In this document: positions 25,114 to 34,933 of the stretch, piece after piece | Position numbering within the stretch: the stretch's first letter is position 1 | How the letters are laid out: every line of letters starts with the position of its first letter | DNA from: Bog-756 sp963730685 | Lineage (GTDB): Bacteria > Actinomycetota > Acidimicrobiia > Acidimicrobiales > RAAP-2 | Direction: 5' to 3' | Length of the DNA stretch: 64,000 bases | NCBI GenBank assembly: GCA_963730685.1 | Contig: CAVSSP010000004.1 | Span: 248,001-312,000, forward strand | Made by a program: the position numbers and the translations under genes | Notes under the pieces: generated by a model | What the model saw: only the letters and a program-made list of their open reading frames with translations | What the model was told of the DNA's origin: nothing | Databases searched by the model: none

Positions 25114-26382
25114 GTGGTCCAGCAGACAGGTCTCGTCGAGGAGTATCTCGCCGTCGGCCTCCGGCTCGGTCGTCACATCGACGGCATGGTCGACGCCTAC
25201 TACGGCCCTCCCGCCCTCCGGGCGCGGGTCGATGCCGCGCCACCCCCGCCCCCGGCGCAGCTGGTCGACGACGTGCGCCTCCTCTTGTCCCGCGTCGACG
25301 CCGATGCGCCCCTCGACCCCGAGACGGGTGCCGGCGGTGGAGACGGCTCGGCCTCCGCCCGCCGACACTGGCTGCGGGCCCAGCTCGTGGGCCTGCTCAC
25401 CACGGCCAGGAAGCTTGCCGGCGAGGAGATCGGGTACGCCGACGAGGTCGAGGCGTGTTACGGGGTCCGTCCGGGCCGGGTGGACGAAGAGGTGCTGCTG
25501 GCCGCCCACCGTCGGCTCGACGAAGTGCTCCCGGGCTCAGGGCCCCTCGGTGAGCGCCTGGTCGCCTGGCGGGAGGCGCACGCCGTGCCGGTGGAGAAGC
25601 TGCGCCCCGCCATCGACAGCCTGGCCGAAGACCTACGCCACCGGACCCGGACCCTCTTCGGCCTTCCTCCCGGCGAGCACGTCGAGTTCGAGCTGGTGAC
25701 CGGCCAGCCCTGGTCGGGCTTCAACTACTACCTTGGCGACCTGCACAGCCGTGTCGCCGTCAACACCGACCTCCCGGTCCTCTCCACCAGCCTGGCCCAC
25801 CTGGTGGCGCACGAGTCGTACCCCGGGCACCACACCGAACACACCCGCAAGGAGGTGGGCCTGGTCCGGAGGCGTCACTGGTGGGAGGAGTCGATCTTCC
25901 TCGTCGGGACACCGCAGTGCCTGCTGGCCGAGGGCCTGGCTGATCTGGGACTCGAGGTGGTGATGGGCCGCAGACCGGAGGCCGCCGTGGCCGAGCACCT
26001 CCGCCCTCTGGGGATCCGCTACGACCCCGAGGTGGTGGCGGCGGTGGCCGAGGCCGGCGAGGCCCTGGGCGCGGTTCGTCAGAATGCCGCCTTCCGCCTC
26101 CATGAGGACGGCGCCGATGTCGACACCGTGAGCGCCGAGGTGGCCCACTGGGGGCTCCTCTCGCCGGACCGGGCGGCCAAGGCGGTGGAGTTCCTGGTCC
26201 ACCCGACCTGGCGGGCCTACCTGACCTGTTACGTCGAGGGCCTGCCCCTGTGCCGGGCGTTCGTGGGCGGCGATCCGGACCGGTTCGACCGCCTGCTGTC
26301 CGAGCAGCTCACGCCCGATGACCTGATCGGGCAGATTCGCCCGGAGCCGTTGGCGGCAGACAGTTCTGCCGCCGGTCGCTGA
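25114..26382 (+). CDS. DUF885-like putative metallopeptidase
   Basis: 422 residues from a GTG six bases after the dienelactone hydrolase stop. The centre holds LAHLVAHESYPGHHTEHTRK. HExxPGHH is the zinc-binding motif of DUF885/M3-like proteins, and a downstream Glu in QCLLAEGLADLGLEVVMG can supply the third ligand. The protein is mostly helical with no signal peptide, so cytoplasmic. The exact substrate is unknown; family members are thought to be peptidases. It is shorter than classical DUF885 proteins (about 550 residues) but the motif and its surroundings are convincing. Confidence 0.7.
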   Translation: MVQQTGLVEEYLAVGLRLGRHIDGMVDAYYGPPALRARVDAAPPPPPAQLVDDVRLLLSRVDADAPLDPETGAGGGDGSASARRHWLRAQLVGLLTTARKLAGEEIGYADEVEACYGVRPGRVDEEVLLAAHRRLDEVLPGSGPLGERLVAWREAHAVPVEKLRPAIDSLAEDLRHRTRTLFGLPPGEHVEFELVTGQPWSGFNYYLGDLHSRVAVNTDLPVLSTSLAHLVAHESYPGHHTEHTRKEVGLVRRRHWWEESIFLVGTPQCLLAEGLADLGLEVVMGRRPEAAVAEHLRPLGIRYDPEVVAAVAEAGEALGAVRQNAAFRLHEDGADVDTVSAEVAHWGLLSPDRAAKAVEFLVHPTWRAYLTCYVEGLPLCRAFVGGDPDRFDRLLSEQLTPDDLIGQIRPEPLAADSSAAGR

Positions 26383-26450
26383 GCGTCCGTCCCAACAGCC
26401 CTGGCGGCGCGGCCCGGCCGGGCCCGGCCCGGCGATCGGGCCATCGGGTG

Positions 26451-26500
26451 GGCGGGCCATGGGCGGGCGACCGGGCGGCGGGCCATGGGCGGGCGACCGG
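26451..26500 (+). repeat. 26-bp direct repeat upstream of the TetR gene
   Basis: A 24-bp unit beginning GGCGGGCCATGGGCGGGCG occurs at 26451-26474 and again at 26477-26500. It precedes a short AT-rich patch (26515-26572) that probably holds the TetR promoter. No function is known. Confidence 0.7.
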
Positions 26501-26551
26501 CCCCTCCTCTCCGGTATCGTATTTCCAAATAACAGACCGGTGGTATGTAAA

Positions 26552-27238
26552 ATGAAAAAACAAACTACCGGCGGACAGACGCCCCCACCCGACGGCGACG
26601 TCGACGACCGCGACGACCGCGACGACCGCGGCGACCACGACGACCACGGGGACGAGCGACTCGGTGCCGTGCTCGACGCCGCCGCCGACTGCTACCTCAG
26701 GCTCGGGGTGGGGCGGACCACCGCGACCGATATCGCCCGGGCGGTGGGGATCTCCCGTGCCACCCTCTACCGCCGGTTCGGGAGCCACGAAGCCATCTTC
26801 CTGGCCGTCCTGGCCCGCGAGTCAGAGGAGATGGCGACGGCCGCCGAGGCGCACCTGTCCGGCATGGACGACCCGGCCGGGCGGGTCCTCGAGGGGATGA
26901 TGTTCGCCATCGAGGAGATCCGGAGCCGCCCCGTCCATGCCGCCATCTTCGGAGGCGAATCGGCCGCCTGGGCCGCCAATCAGGCCATTCGCGAACAGGC
27001 CTTGCGGCGGATCGGCGAGGCGGGTATCCGTCCCCTCCTGGCGTCGCCGCTCGCCGAGGGCACCATCGACGAAGCCAGGATGGCCGACCTGGTCGACTGG
27101 ATCCTCCGGGTGCTCATCTCCTATGCCGCCGTGCCCGGCGACGGCGGCCGGAGCCCCGGCGACATCCGCCGGCAACTGGCCGACTGGTTCCTGCCCGCCT
27201 TCGAAAGGGCGGTATGGGCCCCCTCGCCGGCCCCCTGA
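26552..27238 (+). CDS. TetR family transcriptional regulator
   Basis: 228 residues from ATG 26552 (MKKQTTGGQTPPP), chosen because upstream codons are low-complexity and the ATG lies in an AT-rich island. An Asp/Arg/His-rich repeat (DDRDDRDDRGDHDDHGDE) precedes the HTH domain: VLDAAADCYLRLGVGRTTATDIARAVGISRATLYRRFGSHEAI. The C-terminal ligand domain includes EIRSRPVHAAIFGGES. A perfect 9-bp-arm palindrome sits 12 bp after its stop, in front of the oxidoreductase gene, and is its likely operator. The same spaced arms recur at 34863-34890. The ligand is unknown. Confidence 0.9.
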   Translation: MKKQTTGGQTPPPDGDVDDRDDRDDRGDHDDHGDERLGAVLDAAADCYLRLGVGRTTATDIARAVGISRATLYRRFGSHEAIFLAVLARESEEMATAAEAHLSGMDDPAGRVLEGMMFAIEEIRSRPVHAAIFGGESAAWAANQAIREQALRRIGEAGIRPLLASPLAEGTIDEARMADLVDWILRVLISYAAVPGDGGRSPGDIRRQLADWFLPAFERAVWAPSPAP

Positions 27239-27249
27239 GCCACGCCGCC

Positions 27250-27277
27250 GTGAGACACTATGGTCAAGGTGTCTCAC
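27250..27277. promoter_or_regulatory. Palindromic operator (GTGAGACAC-N10-GTGTCTCAC)
   Basis: Perfect 9-bp inverted repeats at 27250-27258 and 27269-27277. The position is right for control of the oxidoreductase/sulfotransferase operon (start 27339) by the TetR protein encoded immediately upstream. TATGGT in the spacer could be the -10 box. The assignment is inferred from symmetry and location. Confidence 0.7.
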
Positions 27278-27338
27278 AACCGCCCGGGGCGCCTACCCGT
27301 CCCGGGCCGGACGACGCCGGACGACAAGGGGGAGTGCC

Positions 27339-28412
27339 GTGTCCGAGATGAACGCCCTACAGGTGTCGCGCCACGGTGCGCCGGGCGAGGTCCTCGAAGT
27401 CCGCTCCGTCGTGCGCCCCGAGCCGGGTCCCGGGCAGGTGCGGGTCAAGGTGGGGGCGGCGTCGCTCAACTTCAACGACATCGACCGGTGCCGGGGGAAC
27501 CTGGTGTCGGTCCCGGTGCAGCCACCGTTCACGCTGGGGATGGACGTGTGCGGTGTGGTGGACGCCGCCTGCGACGGCGCCGAGGCGTGGCTGGGCCGGC
27601 GGGTGGTCGCCATCACCGCCGACGCTCTGGGCGGGATCGCCGAATACGCCATCGCCCCGGCCGTTTCGGTGTTCGATGCGCCCGACCAGTTCGACGACGC
27701 CGAGGCGGCCGCGTTCGTGCTCACCTTCCACACCTCGTATCTGGCCCTGTTCGAACGGGGCCGGCTCCACGATGGCGAGACCCTGGTCGTGCACTCGGCG
27801 GCCAGCGGGTTGGGCACCGCCGGGATCCAGTTGGGCAAGGCGGTCGGGGCCCGGGTGATCGCGGTGGCCGGTGGCCCCGCCAAGGGGGCGCTGTGCCTGT
27901 CGGCGGGGGCGGATCTGTTCGTCGACCACACCACGTCCGACTTCGTCGAGGAGGTGCTGTCGGCCACCGGTGACGTGGGCGCCGACGTGATCTACGACCT
28001 GGCCGGCGGTGACTTCGTGGAGCGGTCGTGGCGGTGCACGGCGCGCGGCGGCCGCTACCTGGCGGTCGGATTTGCCGACGATGACGACAATGGCATGACC
28101 GGGCGACCGCTCCGGATGGCCTGTATCGGGAACATCGACATCGTCGGGGTGATGCTGGCGTGGGTCGACAGCGTCGACCCCGGCATGCGTCGGTTCGGCT
28201 TCAACCCGTTCGGCCGCGCCATGGCGGACACGGTCCACTCCCGCCTGTTGGACCTGGCCGCCGCCGGAACCATCCGACCGGTCGTCGGACAACGGGTCTC
28301 CATGGACGAGGCCGGGGCGGCCCTCGACCGGCACGAGGCGCGCCAGTCGCTGGGCCGGTCCGTGGTCGTCATCTCGGGTCCGACCACCGGTGCGGCGCCG
28401 TCGGAGCGGTGA
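27339..28412 (+). CDS. MDR-family quinone-oxidoreductase-like alcohol dehydrogenase
   Basis: 357 residues from GTG 27339 with GGGGGAG upstream; ATG 27348 is an alternative. GroES-like N-terminal domain (VKVGAASLNFNDIDRCRGNLV, LGMDVCGVVDAA) lacking the structural and catalytic zinc ligands of classical ADHs. The Rossmann domain has VHSAASGLGTAGIQLGKAVGA. The pattern is that of NADPH:quinone reductase-like MDR enzymes acting on enones or acyl derivatives. Its stop overlaps the GTG of the sulfotransferase (GTGA). Both are probably repressed through the palindrome at 27250. Confidence 0.88.
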   Translation: MSEMNALQVSRHGAPGEVLEVRSVVRPEPGPGQVRVKVGAASLNFNDIDRCRGNLVSVPVQPPFTLGMDVCGVVDAACDGAEAWLGRRVVAITADALGGIAEYAIAPAVSVFDAPDQFDDAEAAAFVLTFHTSYLALFERGRLHDGETLVVHSAASGLGTAGIQLGKAVGARVIAVAGGPAKGALCLSAGADLFVDHTTSDFVEEVLSATGDVGADVIYDLAGGDFVERSWRCTARGGRYLAVGFADDDDNGMTGRPLRMACIGNIDIVGVMLAWVDSVDPGMRRFGFNPFGRAMADTVHSRLLDLAAAGTIRPVVGQRVSMDEAGAALDRHEARQSLGRSVVVISGPTTGAAPSER

Positions 28413-29711
28413 CCCAGATCGACTACACGTGGCGTGACTCCGAGCTGAAGAGCCGCCCGCTCCGGGCCGTCAACCAGGTGGGGGCCCGGCTGTCACGGCA
28501 CGGGTTCGACCTGCCGTCACTGTCGCCGGACTCGGTGATGGCGTCGGCCGCCAAGCTGGCCGGCGGTGACGATTTCGGCAGCGACTCGTTTCGCCAGCCG
28601 CTGGCCGTGTTCCTCGAGGCCTGCGAGACGGAGGCCGACCTCACCACCTTCGGCCGGATCCTGATCTCCAAGATGTTGGCGGCGGCTCTGGCCAACCGGA
28701 TCGAACTGCACCGCTGGGCGGTCGAGCACCCCGAGGTGGGTGAGGAGCGCATCGACAGCCCGTGGATCATCGTGGGGCTTCCCCGCACCGGTACCAGTGT
28801 GTTGTCGATGCTCCTGGGACTCGATCCCATGGCCCGCCCGCTGCGCCAGTGGGAGGCCGCCCACATCATCCCTCCTCCGACGTTGGAACAGGCCGACGAG
28901 GATCCCCGCATCGCGCGGACGGCCAAGGAGCTGGACGGACTGATGAAGCTCAACCCGCCGCTGAGGGCCATGCACCCCTTCGGTGCCACCCTGGCGCAGG
29001 AGTGCGTCTCACTCTTCATGTTCGACGTGCGCACGCTGGCCCTGGAGACCCAGGCCCATGTGCCCACCTACGCCCGGTGGCTGGAGACGGCCGACATGGC
29101 CCCCGCCTATGCCCAGCACCTCCTCGCCCTCCAGAGCCTGCAGTCCCGTCAGCCGACCGAGCGCTGGATCCTCAAGACCCCCAACCACCTGTGGCAGATC
29201 CGGACCCTGCTCGCCACCTACCCGGACGCCCGGGTCATCTGGACCCACCGGGACCCCGGCCCGGTCGTGACGTCACTGGCCAGTCTGGCCAACGCCGGGC
29301 AGCGTCCACTGACCTGGCGGGCCGACCCCCGGCCAACCGCCGAGGAGTGGAAGCAGAAGTGCTCCTTCGCCCTGGGCTCGGCCATGGCCTACGACACCGC
29401 CGCCGAGGAGGGGTGGTGCCAGCACATCCACTACGACGCGCTTGCTGTCCGATCCGGTCGGCACCGTCTCGGCGCTGTATGGCAACTTCGGTGATGAGGT
29501 GAGCACGCTCCACGCACGGCGAATGGAGACCTTCTTGGAGCAGCGGCCCCAGGACGCGTTCGGGCACCACCGGTACGACCCGGCCGATTTCGGCTGGACC
29601 TACGCCGGCCTGGCCGAGGAGTTCGCCGACTACACCGAGCGCTATGCCGTCCGCACCGACCACCGGCCGCACGGGCCGGCCCCGGGCCGGTCGGACGGCG
29701 TCGGGCCCTGA
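28409..29711 (+). pseudogene. Sulfotransferase family protein, frame broken near 3' end
   Basis: Starts at a GTG overlapping the oxidoreductase stop. The PAPS-binding loop is WIIVGLPRTGTSVLSMLLG (GxPRTGTS), with the second 3'-phosphate site in ARVIWTHRDPGPVVTSLASL and the helper segment ERWILKTPNHLW. At 29443 an extra T breaks the frame; the next frame continues LLSDPVGTVSALYGNFG and HARRMETFLEQRP, restoring a protein of about 433 residues typical of the actinobacterial sulfotransferase_3 family. The enzyme would transfer sulfate from PAPS to a hydroxyl of a lipid or small molecule. The C-terminal 20 residues are Pro/Gly-rich. Confidence 0.82.
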
Positions 29712-29804
29712 CCCCGGGCGCCGATCCGGACGTCGGGGACGGGTGCCGGGGGTGGGCCGCCGATCCATTTGGGGCTGGACCCGGTTGCGCCGTACCATTC
29801 GGGC

Positions 29805-30743
29805 ATGTCCGAACGCTCACGCACCCTGCCCCGCCGCTCGTGTATGTCGTCCCCCGGGTCGAACGAGCGCTTCTTGGCCAAGGCCCCGACGGTGCCGGCC
29901 GACATGAGCTTCCTCGACCTGGAGGACTCGGTGGCGCCCCTGGAGAAGGAGGCGGCGCGGGCGAAGGTGGCCGACGCCATCAAGAACCTGGCCTGGGACG
30001 ACCGGGTCCTGTGCGTCCGCATCAACGCCTGGGACACCGAGTGGACCTACGGGGACGTCATCGAGGTGGTGTCCAACGCCGGCGAGCGTCTCGATGAGCT
30101 GATGCTGCCCAAGGTGCAGCGGGCCGCCGAGGTGGTGGCCCTCGATCTGTTGCTCACCCAGGTGGAGAAGAAGGTCGGCCTCCCGGTCGGCCACATCGGG
30201 ATCGAGGCCCAGATCGAGACCACCACCGGGCTCATCAACGTCGAGGAGATCTGTGCCGCCTCTCCGCGGCTCGAGACCATCATCTTCGGACCTGCCGACT
30301 TCGCCGCATCGATGGAGATGCCGGTGCTCACCGGTGGCGTCTCCATCCCCGAGTACCCCGGGGACCATTTCAACTATGTCTTCTCGAAGATCCTAATGGC
30401 CGGGCGGGCCAACGGTCTGCAGGTCATCGACGGTCCGTTCCTCAAGATCCGCGAACTCGACAGCCTGCGGGAGTTCTCCCAACGGACCCGCGTCCTGGGC
30501 TACGACGGGAAATGGGCCTTGACCCCCGACCAGGTGGGCGTCCTCAACGAGGTCTACTCCCCGACCCAGGAGCAGTTCGACAAGGCGTGGGACATCCTCG
30601 ATGCCTACCGCAAGGCCACCGAGGACGACCGCACCGGAGCCGTCATGTTCGGTGACGAGATGATCGACGAGGCATCGCGGAAGATGGCCATCAAGTTCGT
30701 GTCCCGGGGCGAGCGGGCCGGCCTGGTGCGGACGTCCGGCTGA
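29805..30743 (+). CDS. HpcH/HpaI aldolase/citrate lyase family (CoA ester lyase)
   Basis: 312 residues from ATG 29805. TIM-barrel CitE-like enzyme: SSPGSNERFLAKAPTVPADM, the metal-binding DLEDSVAPLEKEAAR, VRINAWDTEWTYGDV, LMLPKV, the Glu in IGIEAQIETTTGLINVEEI and GPADFAASM. The family cleaves (or forms) malyl-CoA, citramalyl-CoA or beta-methylmalyl-CoA. The closest architecture is L-malyl-CoA/beta-methylmalyl-CoA lyase rather than the shorter citrate-lyase subunit. It is monocistronic as far as can be seen, 94 bp after the sulfotransferase. Confidence 0.88.
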   Translation: MSERSRTLPRRSCMSSPGSNERFLAKAPTVPADMSFLDLEDSVAPLEKEAARAKVADAIKNLAWDDRVLCVRINAWDTEWTYGDVIEVVSNAGERLDELMLPKVQRAAEVVALDLLLTQVEKKVGLPVGHIGIEAQIETTTGLINVEEICAASPRLETIIFGPADFAASMEMPVLTGGVSIPEYPGDHFNYVFSKILMAGRANGLQVIDGPFLKIRELDSLREFSQRTRVLGYDGKWALTPDQVGVLNEVYSPTQEQFDKAWDILDAYRKATEDDRTGAVMFGDEMIDEASRKMAIKFVSRGERAGLVRTSG

Positions 30744-30782
30744 ACGGTCCCGGTCAGCCGGACCGGTGCGCGGCCGGGACGG

Positions 30783-31523
30783 TCAGAACCTGAACTGGCG
30801 GTGCCACTCGGCCAGGACCGTGTAGTCGCCCTGCACGTCGACCGGGCTCAACGTGGGCCGGTTGTACAAGGTGAGCTCGAGGTCGCTGGCCGTCCCGTTC
30901 ACGACCAGACTGCCGCCCTCGATCGGCGGATCCTCCTGTGACCGGCGGTCGACGACGACCCGGTCGGGCTGGAGGGTGACGATCCACTCGATGCCGAGGT
31001 CGGCGGAGCGGAGGACCAGCACCCGTCCCGAGCCCTCCTCGGTCCGGTCGCGGGCGGTGATCAGGACGTCGAGGACCTCGTCGATCCCGTCGGCGGCCAG
31101 CTCGGCGGCGACGGGAGTCCCGATGCTCCACGTGGCCTCGGCGTCGTACCGGTGGACAGCCAGCTCGTGGGCGCTCCGTCGGGCCACGAAGCCGGCGGTC
31201 TGGTCGCCCTCGAACCACGTCCAGGCCGGCGTGTGGGCCGGCGTGGCCTCGAGCTCGGTGATGAGGATGCCGGCGGCGTCGGTCACCCACGGGGCGACGG
31301 CGTCGCCGGCCGGCGGGTCGGGCAGCGGCGGCTTGGGCCGCCCGGTGGCCTCGCACAGGACGTGACCCCAGAAGCCGCAGAATTCACCCACGTGGACGGC
31401 CAGGTCGTGCACCGTCCATCCCTCACAGGTGGGGACGGGCACGTCGGACTCCCCTGAGCCGAGGGCGTGCGTGAGGGCCTCGCTCTCCATCCGGGCGGCG
31501 CGGACGAGCGAGTCGTGGTCCAT
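30783..31523 (-). CDS. Maleylpyruvate isomerase family mycothiol-dependent enzyme relative
   Basis: 246 residues from ATG 31523 (MDHDSLVRAARMESEALTHA); GTG 31547 would add eight residues. The DinB/mycothiol maleylpyruvate isomerase N-terminal domain is recognisable: VPTCEGWTVHDLAVHVGEFCGFWGHVL and, later, AHELAVHRYDAEAT, supplying the His/Glu metal triad. A C-terminal SCP2-like domain follows (VVNGTASDLELTLYNR). Many such proteins act with mycothiol on unknown substrates. The presence of this family supports an actinobacterial host. Confidence 0.85.
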   Translation of the reverse strand: MDHDSLVRAARMESEALTHALGSGESDVPVPTCEGWTVHDLAVHVGEFCGFWGHVLCEATGRPKPPLPDPPAGDAVAPWVTDAAGILITELEATPAHTPAWTWFEGDQTAGFVARRSAHELAVHRYDAEATWSIGTPVAAELAADGIDEVLDVLITARDRTEEGSGRVLVLRSADLGIEWIVTLQPDRVVVDRRSQEDPPIEGGSLVVNGTASDLELTLYNRPTLSPVDVQGDYTVLAEWHRQFRF

Positions 31524-31595
31524 GTCGTGCACGGTAGTCGGAAGCACCCGCCGGCTGAAGGCCGGGCCGAGGGCCGAGGGCCCGCCGTAGCAGGG

Positions 31596-33222
31596 TCAGG
31601 CCCTGGCGTCGCTGGTCAGCCGGCGAGCGATGACCTTGAGGGCCAGGGTCTCGTCGGCACCCTCGAAGATGGACAGCACTCGGGCATCGACGAAGTAGCG
31701 GCTCACCGGGAACTCCTCGGCGTACCCCATGCCTCCGTGGATCTGAAGGGCCTCCCTCGTGACCCACTCCGCGGCGCGGCACACGTAGGCCTTGATCATG
31801 GATGCCTCGAGGGCGCCTTCGCCTTTGGACATCAGGCGGGCGACCTCGTAGGAGAACTGGCGGGCTGCCTGGATGAGCACGGCCATGCGGCCCAACTTGG
31901 CCCGGGTCAGCTGGTAGTCCACGATCGGTGATCCGAACACCACCCGGTTGCGGGCGTACTCGAGGGCGGCCTCGTACGAGGCCTGCATGACGCCGATGGC
32001 CCGAGCCGCCGTCTGCAGCCGGCCGTTCTCGAACCCCTGCATCTGGAGGTAGAACCCCTTGCCCAGCCCGTCCGCTCCTCCGACCAGGTTGGCGTCGGGC
32101 ACGAACCAGCTCTCGAAGGAGACCTCATAGGAGTGCATGCCCCGGTAGCCCAGGGTGTCGATGGCCCGTCCCTCCATCCGCCCCGGAGGGCCCGGACGGG
32201 CGCCCGCCGGCACCGCCCTCCTGGGTGAACACGAAGCCGTGCCCCTCACCACGGGGCTTCTCCACCAGGAACAAGGACAGTCCGCGGTGGGCTTTTTCCC
32301 GGTCGGGATCGGTGCGGGCCAGCAGCATCAACACGTCGGCCCTCGCCGCGAAGGTGCACCAGGTCTTGACCCCGTTGATGAGCCAGCCACCCTCGGTGGG
32401 CACGGCCGAGGTCACGACCCCGGCGACGTCAGAGCCGAAGTCGGGCTCGGTCACGGCCACGGCTCCCATGACCTCGGCAGTGGCCAGCTTCGGGAGCCAC
32501 TCCTGCTTCTGGGACTCGGTGCCACCGTGGACGAGGGCGCGGGTGAGGATCTCCGGACGGGTGATGAGTGAGCCGCCGGCACCGAGCGAGGCCCAGGAGA
32601 GCTCCTCGGTGGCCACCACCATCCCCATGTAGTCGGCCTCGCCGCCGGTGGCGAAGCCCCCGTACTCCTCAGGGACGGACATACCGAAGCCGCCCATCTC
32701 GGCCATCCCCGAGATGATCTCCTCGGGAATGTCGGTGTTGGCCCGGTGGATGTGCTCGGCCCGGGGACGGATCTGCTCGTCGGCGAACCGGTGGAAGGTC
32801 TCGCGTACGAGTTCGAAGTCGGCGTCGAGGTGCCGGTCGCCCTGTTCGTCGGCCAGCGATGCCAGGAACGCAGGATCACGGAACGCGGCCACGAACGGCT
32901 CGGCGGGGGCCATCCAGTCGGCAGCCACCCCCCACTCGCGGGAGCGGCCGATGGTACGGGCGGCGAGGTCGGCGACGGCGTCGGCGGCGAAGGCGCAGGC
33001 GATCCTGGCCTCGGTGTCACCGAACGAGCCGTAGCTCAGGACGGCATCGGCGGTCCTGACCCCGGCGGCGGCGTGGGCGACGTCATAGGCGAGCACCTCG
33101 GCCTGATCCGGCCCTCCGGCCGCCACCAGGGCGACGATGCCGGCGTCGACGACCGCGTGGGCGACGGCGAGCGCATCGGCGGCGGCGGCGAGATCAGGTG
33201 CGGGGAGGTGGTCGGTGGTCAC
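31596..33222 (-). pseudogene. Acyl-CoA dehydrogenase with N-terminal helical extension, frame broken as sequenced
   Basis: ATG 33222 opens an N-terminal helical extension of about 140 residues (MTTDHLPAPDLAAAADALAV ... EARIACAFAADAVADLAAR) before the acyl-CoA dehydrogenase core. Core motifs are EEIISGMAEMGGFGMSVPEEYGG, AVAVTEPDFGSDVAGV and WLINGVKTWCTFAARADV. At the four-base C run 32181-32184 one surplus base shifts the frame; the next frame continues GRMEGRAIDTLGYRGMHSYE, the FAD-binding helices and ALQIHGGMGYAEEFPVSRYF. The joined product is about 541 residues. It oxidises an acyl-CoA to the 2-enoyl-CoA with FAD. This long form is common in actinobacteria; the substrate is unknown. Confidence 0.83.
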
Positions 33223-33275
33223 CCCCCAAGGTTACCGAAGCGCCAGGAATATGGACCACGGCGAGGCCCACCGGC

Positions 33276-34585
33276 TCAGGATGCGGGTGGGCTGACGTAG
33301 CTGTAGTCGCACCGGTAGCCGTGGGTGGGACCGCTCACCGGGGGGTCGTCCTGACGCACGAACTTGCCCTCGACGACCCGGGCGATCAGGTAACAGTTCC
33401 CGATGGTCTTGGCCGCCGGGTCGGTGGGGGCGATGAGTTGGCTCCCGTCGAAGGTGGTGATCTTGGACAGGGCCTGGAGCTCGGACCCCCGACTCGGATC
33501 GGAGCCGGCGTTCTTGAGGGCCTGGGAGAAGAGCTCGGCCGAGAGCCATGCGTACAGGGTGTAGAGGTCGGGCTGGAACCCCGGCGAAGCCACGTTGACC
33601 CAGTGGAGGAAGGTGCCCACCGCCGGGATGGTCGAGGCGTCCTGCCCGAGGTAGAGCGACGTGTTCATCTCCAGATAGTCGCCGTCGATGGCGCCGGCGC
33701 CACCCGAATCCTTGGCCACCGTGTTGGTGTAGGTGGCCGCGCCGAGGACCACGTCGGGGCGGTAGTTCTGCTGGACCAGGTCCTTCAGCAACGAGGCCGC
33801 GTAGGTCTCGGACATGCCTTCGAGAAAGAGGATCTTGACGCCGGCGTTCTTCATGCCGATGACGTACTGGGTGAAGTCGGTGGTGGACACGGTGTAGGTG
33901 GGGTCGTAGACGACCTTGAAGCCGACCTTCTCCAACACGTACTTCTGGCCGGTCCAGGCGGACTCGGCCGAGGGGAAGCCGCCCACCATGGCACCGGCCC
34001 CGTTGAGATCATCGGGGAACTTCTTCTTGAGGTACTGGATGGGGCCTTCCTCCCAACCGTCGTTGAGCGGGACGGCACTGTAGACGTTCGGCAGCTTGTT
34101 GGTGGCGGGGTCGAGGACCACCGAGACGTCGGGCACGCCCGGATTGGCCTTCAACAGGGTGCCGCCGTAGTTGTCCTCCAACGAGAAGTTCCCCACCATG
34201 GCGAAGTCGTTGTCGATGGCGTTCTGGGTCGCCTGCTTGTTGGAGGCGCCGTTGAACTGGTCGTCCATTCCGTTCGACGACCAGTCTCCGGCCGTTGACG
34301 CCGCCCGTCGAGTTCACGTAGCCGGCATAGGCCTCGGCGCCCACCGCCGCTCCCTTGAACAGGCCGGTCGGTCAGCGTGGCGACGTTGGCCACGTCGACA
34401 GCCGTCGCCGTGATCCCGGTGTGGTCGCTGAACGCGCTGGCGGGGATGGCGGACGTGTTCGAGCCGCCCCCACTTCCCGCCGTGGTGGTGGTCGTGGTCG
34501 ACGAGTTGGTCGAACTGCAGGCCACCGTCCCCACCGCCATCAGCACGGCCAGTCCCATGGCCATCACGCGCGACTTCGTCAGCAT
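33276..34585 (-). pseudogene. ABC transporter substrate-binding lipoprotein (LivJ-like), two frame breaks
   Basis: ATG 34585 gives a lipoprotein signal (SRVMAMGLAVLMAVGTVACSS) followed by a Thr/Ser linker. The periplasmic-binding fold then runs through three frames: VDVANVATLTD, then GLFKGAAVGAEAYAGYVNST and GGVNGRRLVVE, then DDQFNGASNKQATQNAIDND to the C-terminus. Single surplus bases near 34364 and 34268 explain both breaks. Later motifs include VVYDPTYTVSTTDFTQYV and YAWLSAELFSQALKNAG. Type I branched-chain amino acid-like binding proteins deliver amino acids, amides or aromatic acids to an ABC permease, which is not encoded nearby. A TGAGAC/GTCTCA palindrome lies upstream. Confidence 0.8.
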
Positions 34586-34862
34586 CGGCTGCACCGTTCC
34601 CCCTGTGTCATCCCCGAACATCCCCTGGTTCGGCTCTACGAATGGCGATCGGTCCAAGCTGAAGAATTCGGCTAGGTGCCGACCGCTTCCCGACTCTAGG
34701 CCACATGGTCGGCGGCGTGTCGGATCGCGCCGATTCAGGGGAGTGGATGGTCTTTTCCCCGTACGCTGAGCACCGCCCGCCTCGGCACGCGCCGATCGGG
34801 ACCGCTCGTTCCCGTCGGACAGAGGTCCGGCTTTGTTGGCGAAAACCGGTAGTAGCCATCGA

Positions 34863-34890
34863 CTGAGACTTACCGAATTATCTGTCTCAG
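34863..34890. promoter_or_regulatory. Second TGAGAC-N16-GTCTCA palindrome, upstream of the binding-protein gene
   Basis: CTGAGAC (34863-34869) and GTCTCAG (34884-34890) form a 28-bp palindrome with the same arm sequence and spacing as the TetR operator at 27250-27277. GATAAT on the minus strand (34877-34882) lies inside it and could be a -10 box for the substrate-binding-protein gene, which starts about 290 bp downstream on that strand. The remaining bases of this 348-bp intergenic region show nothing else I can name. Confidence 0.55.
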
Positions 34891-34933
34891 GCGGGGGCGA
34901 GCCGGGCGGTCCCGCCGGCGACCTCGGCTCGGC

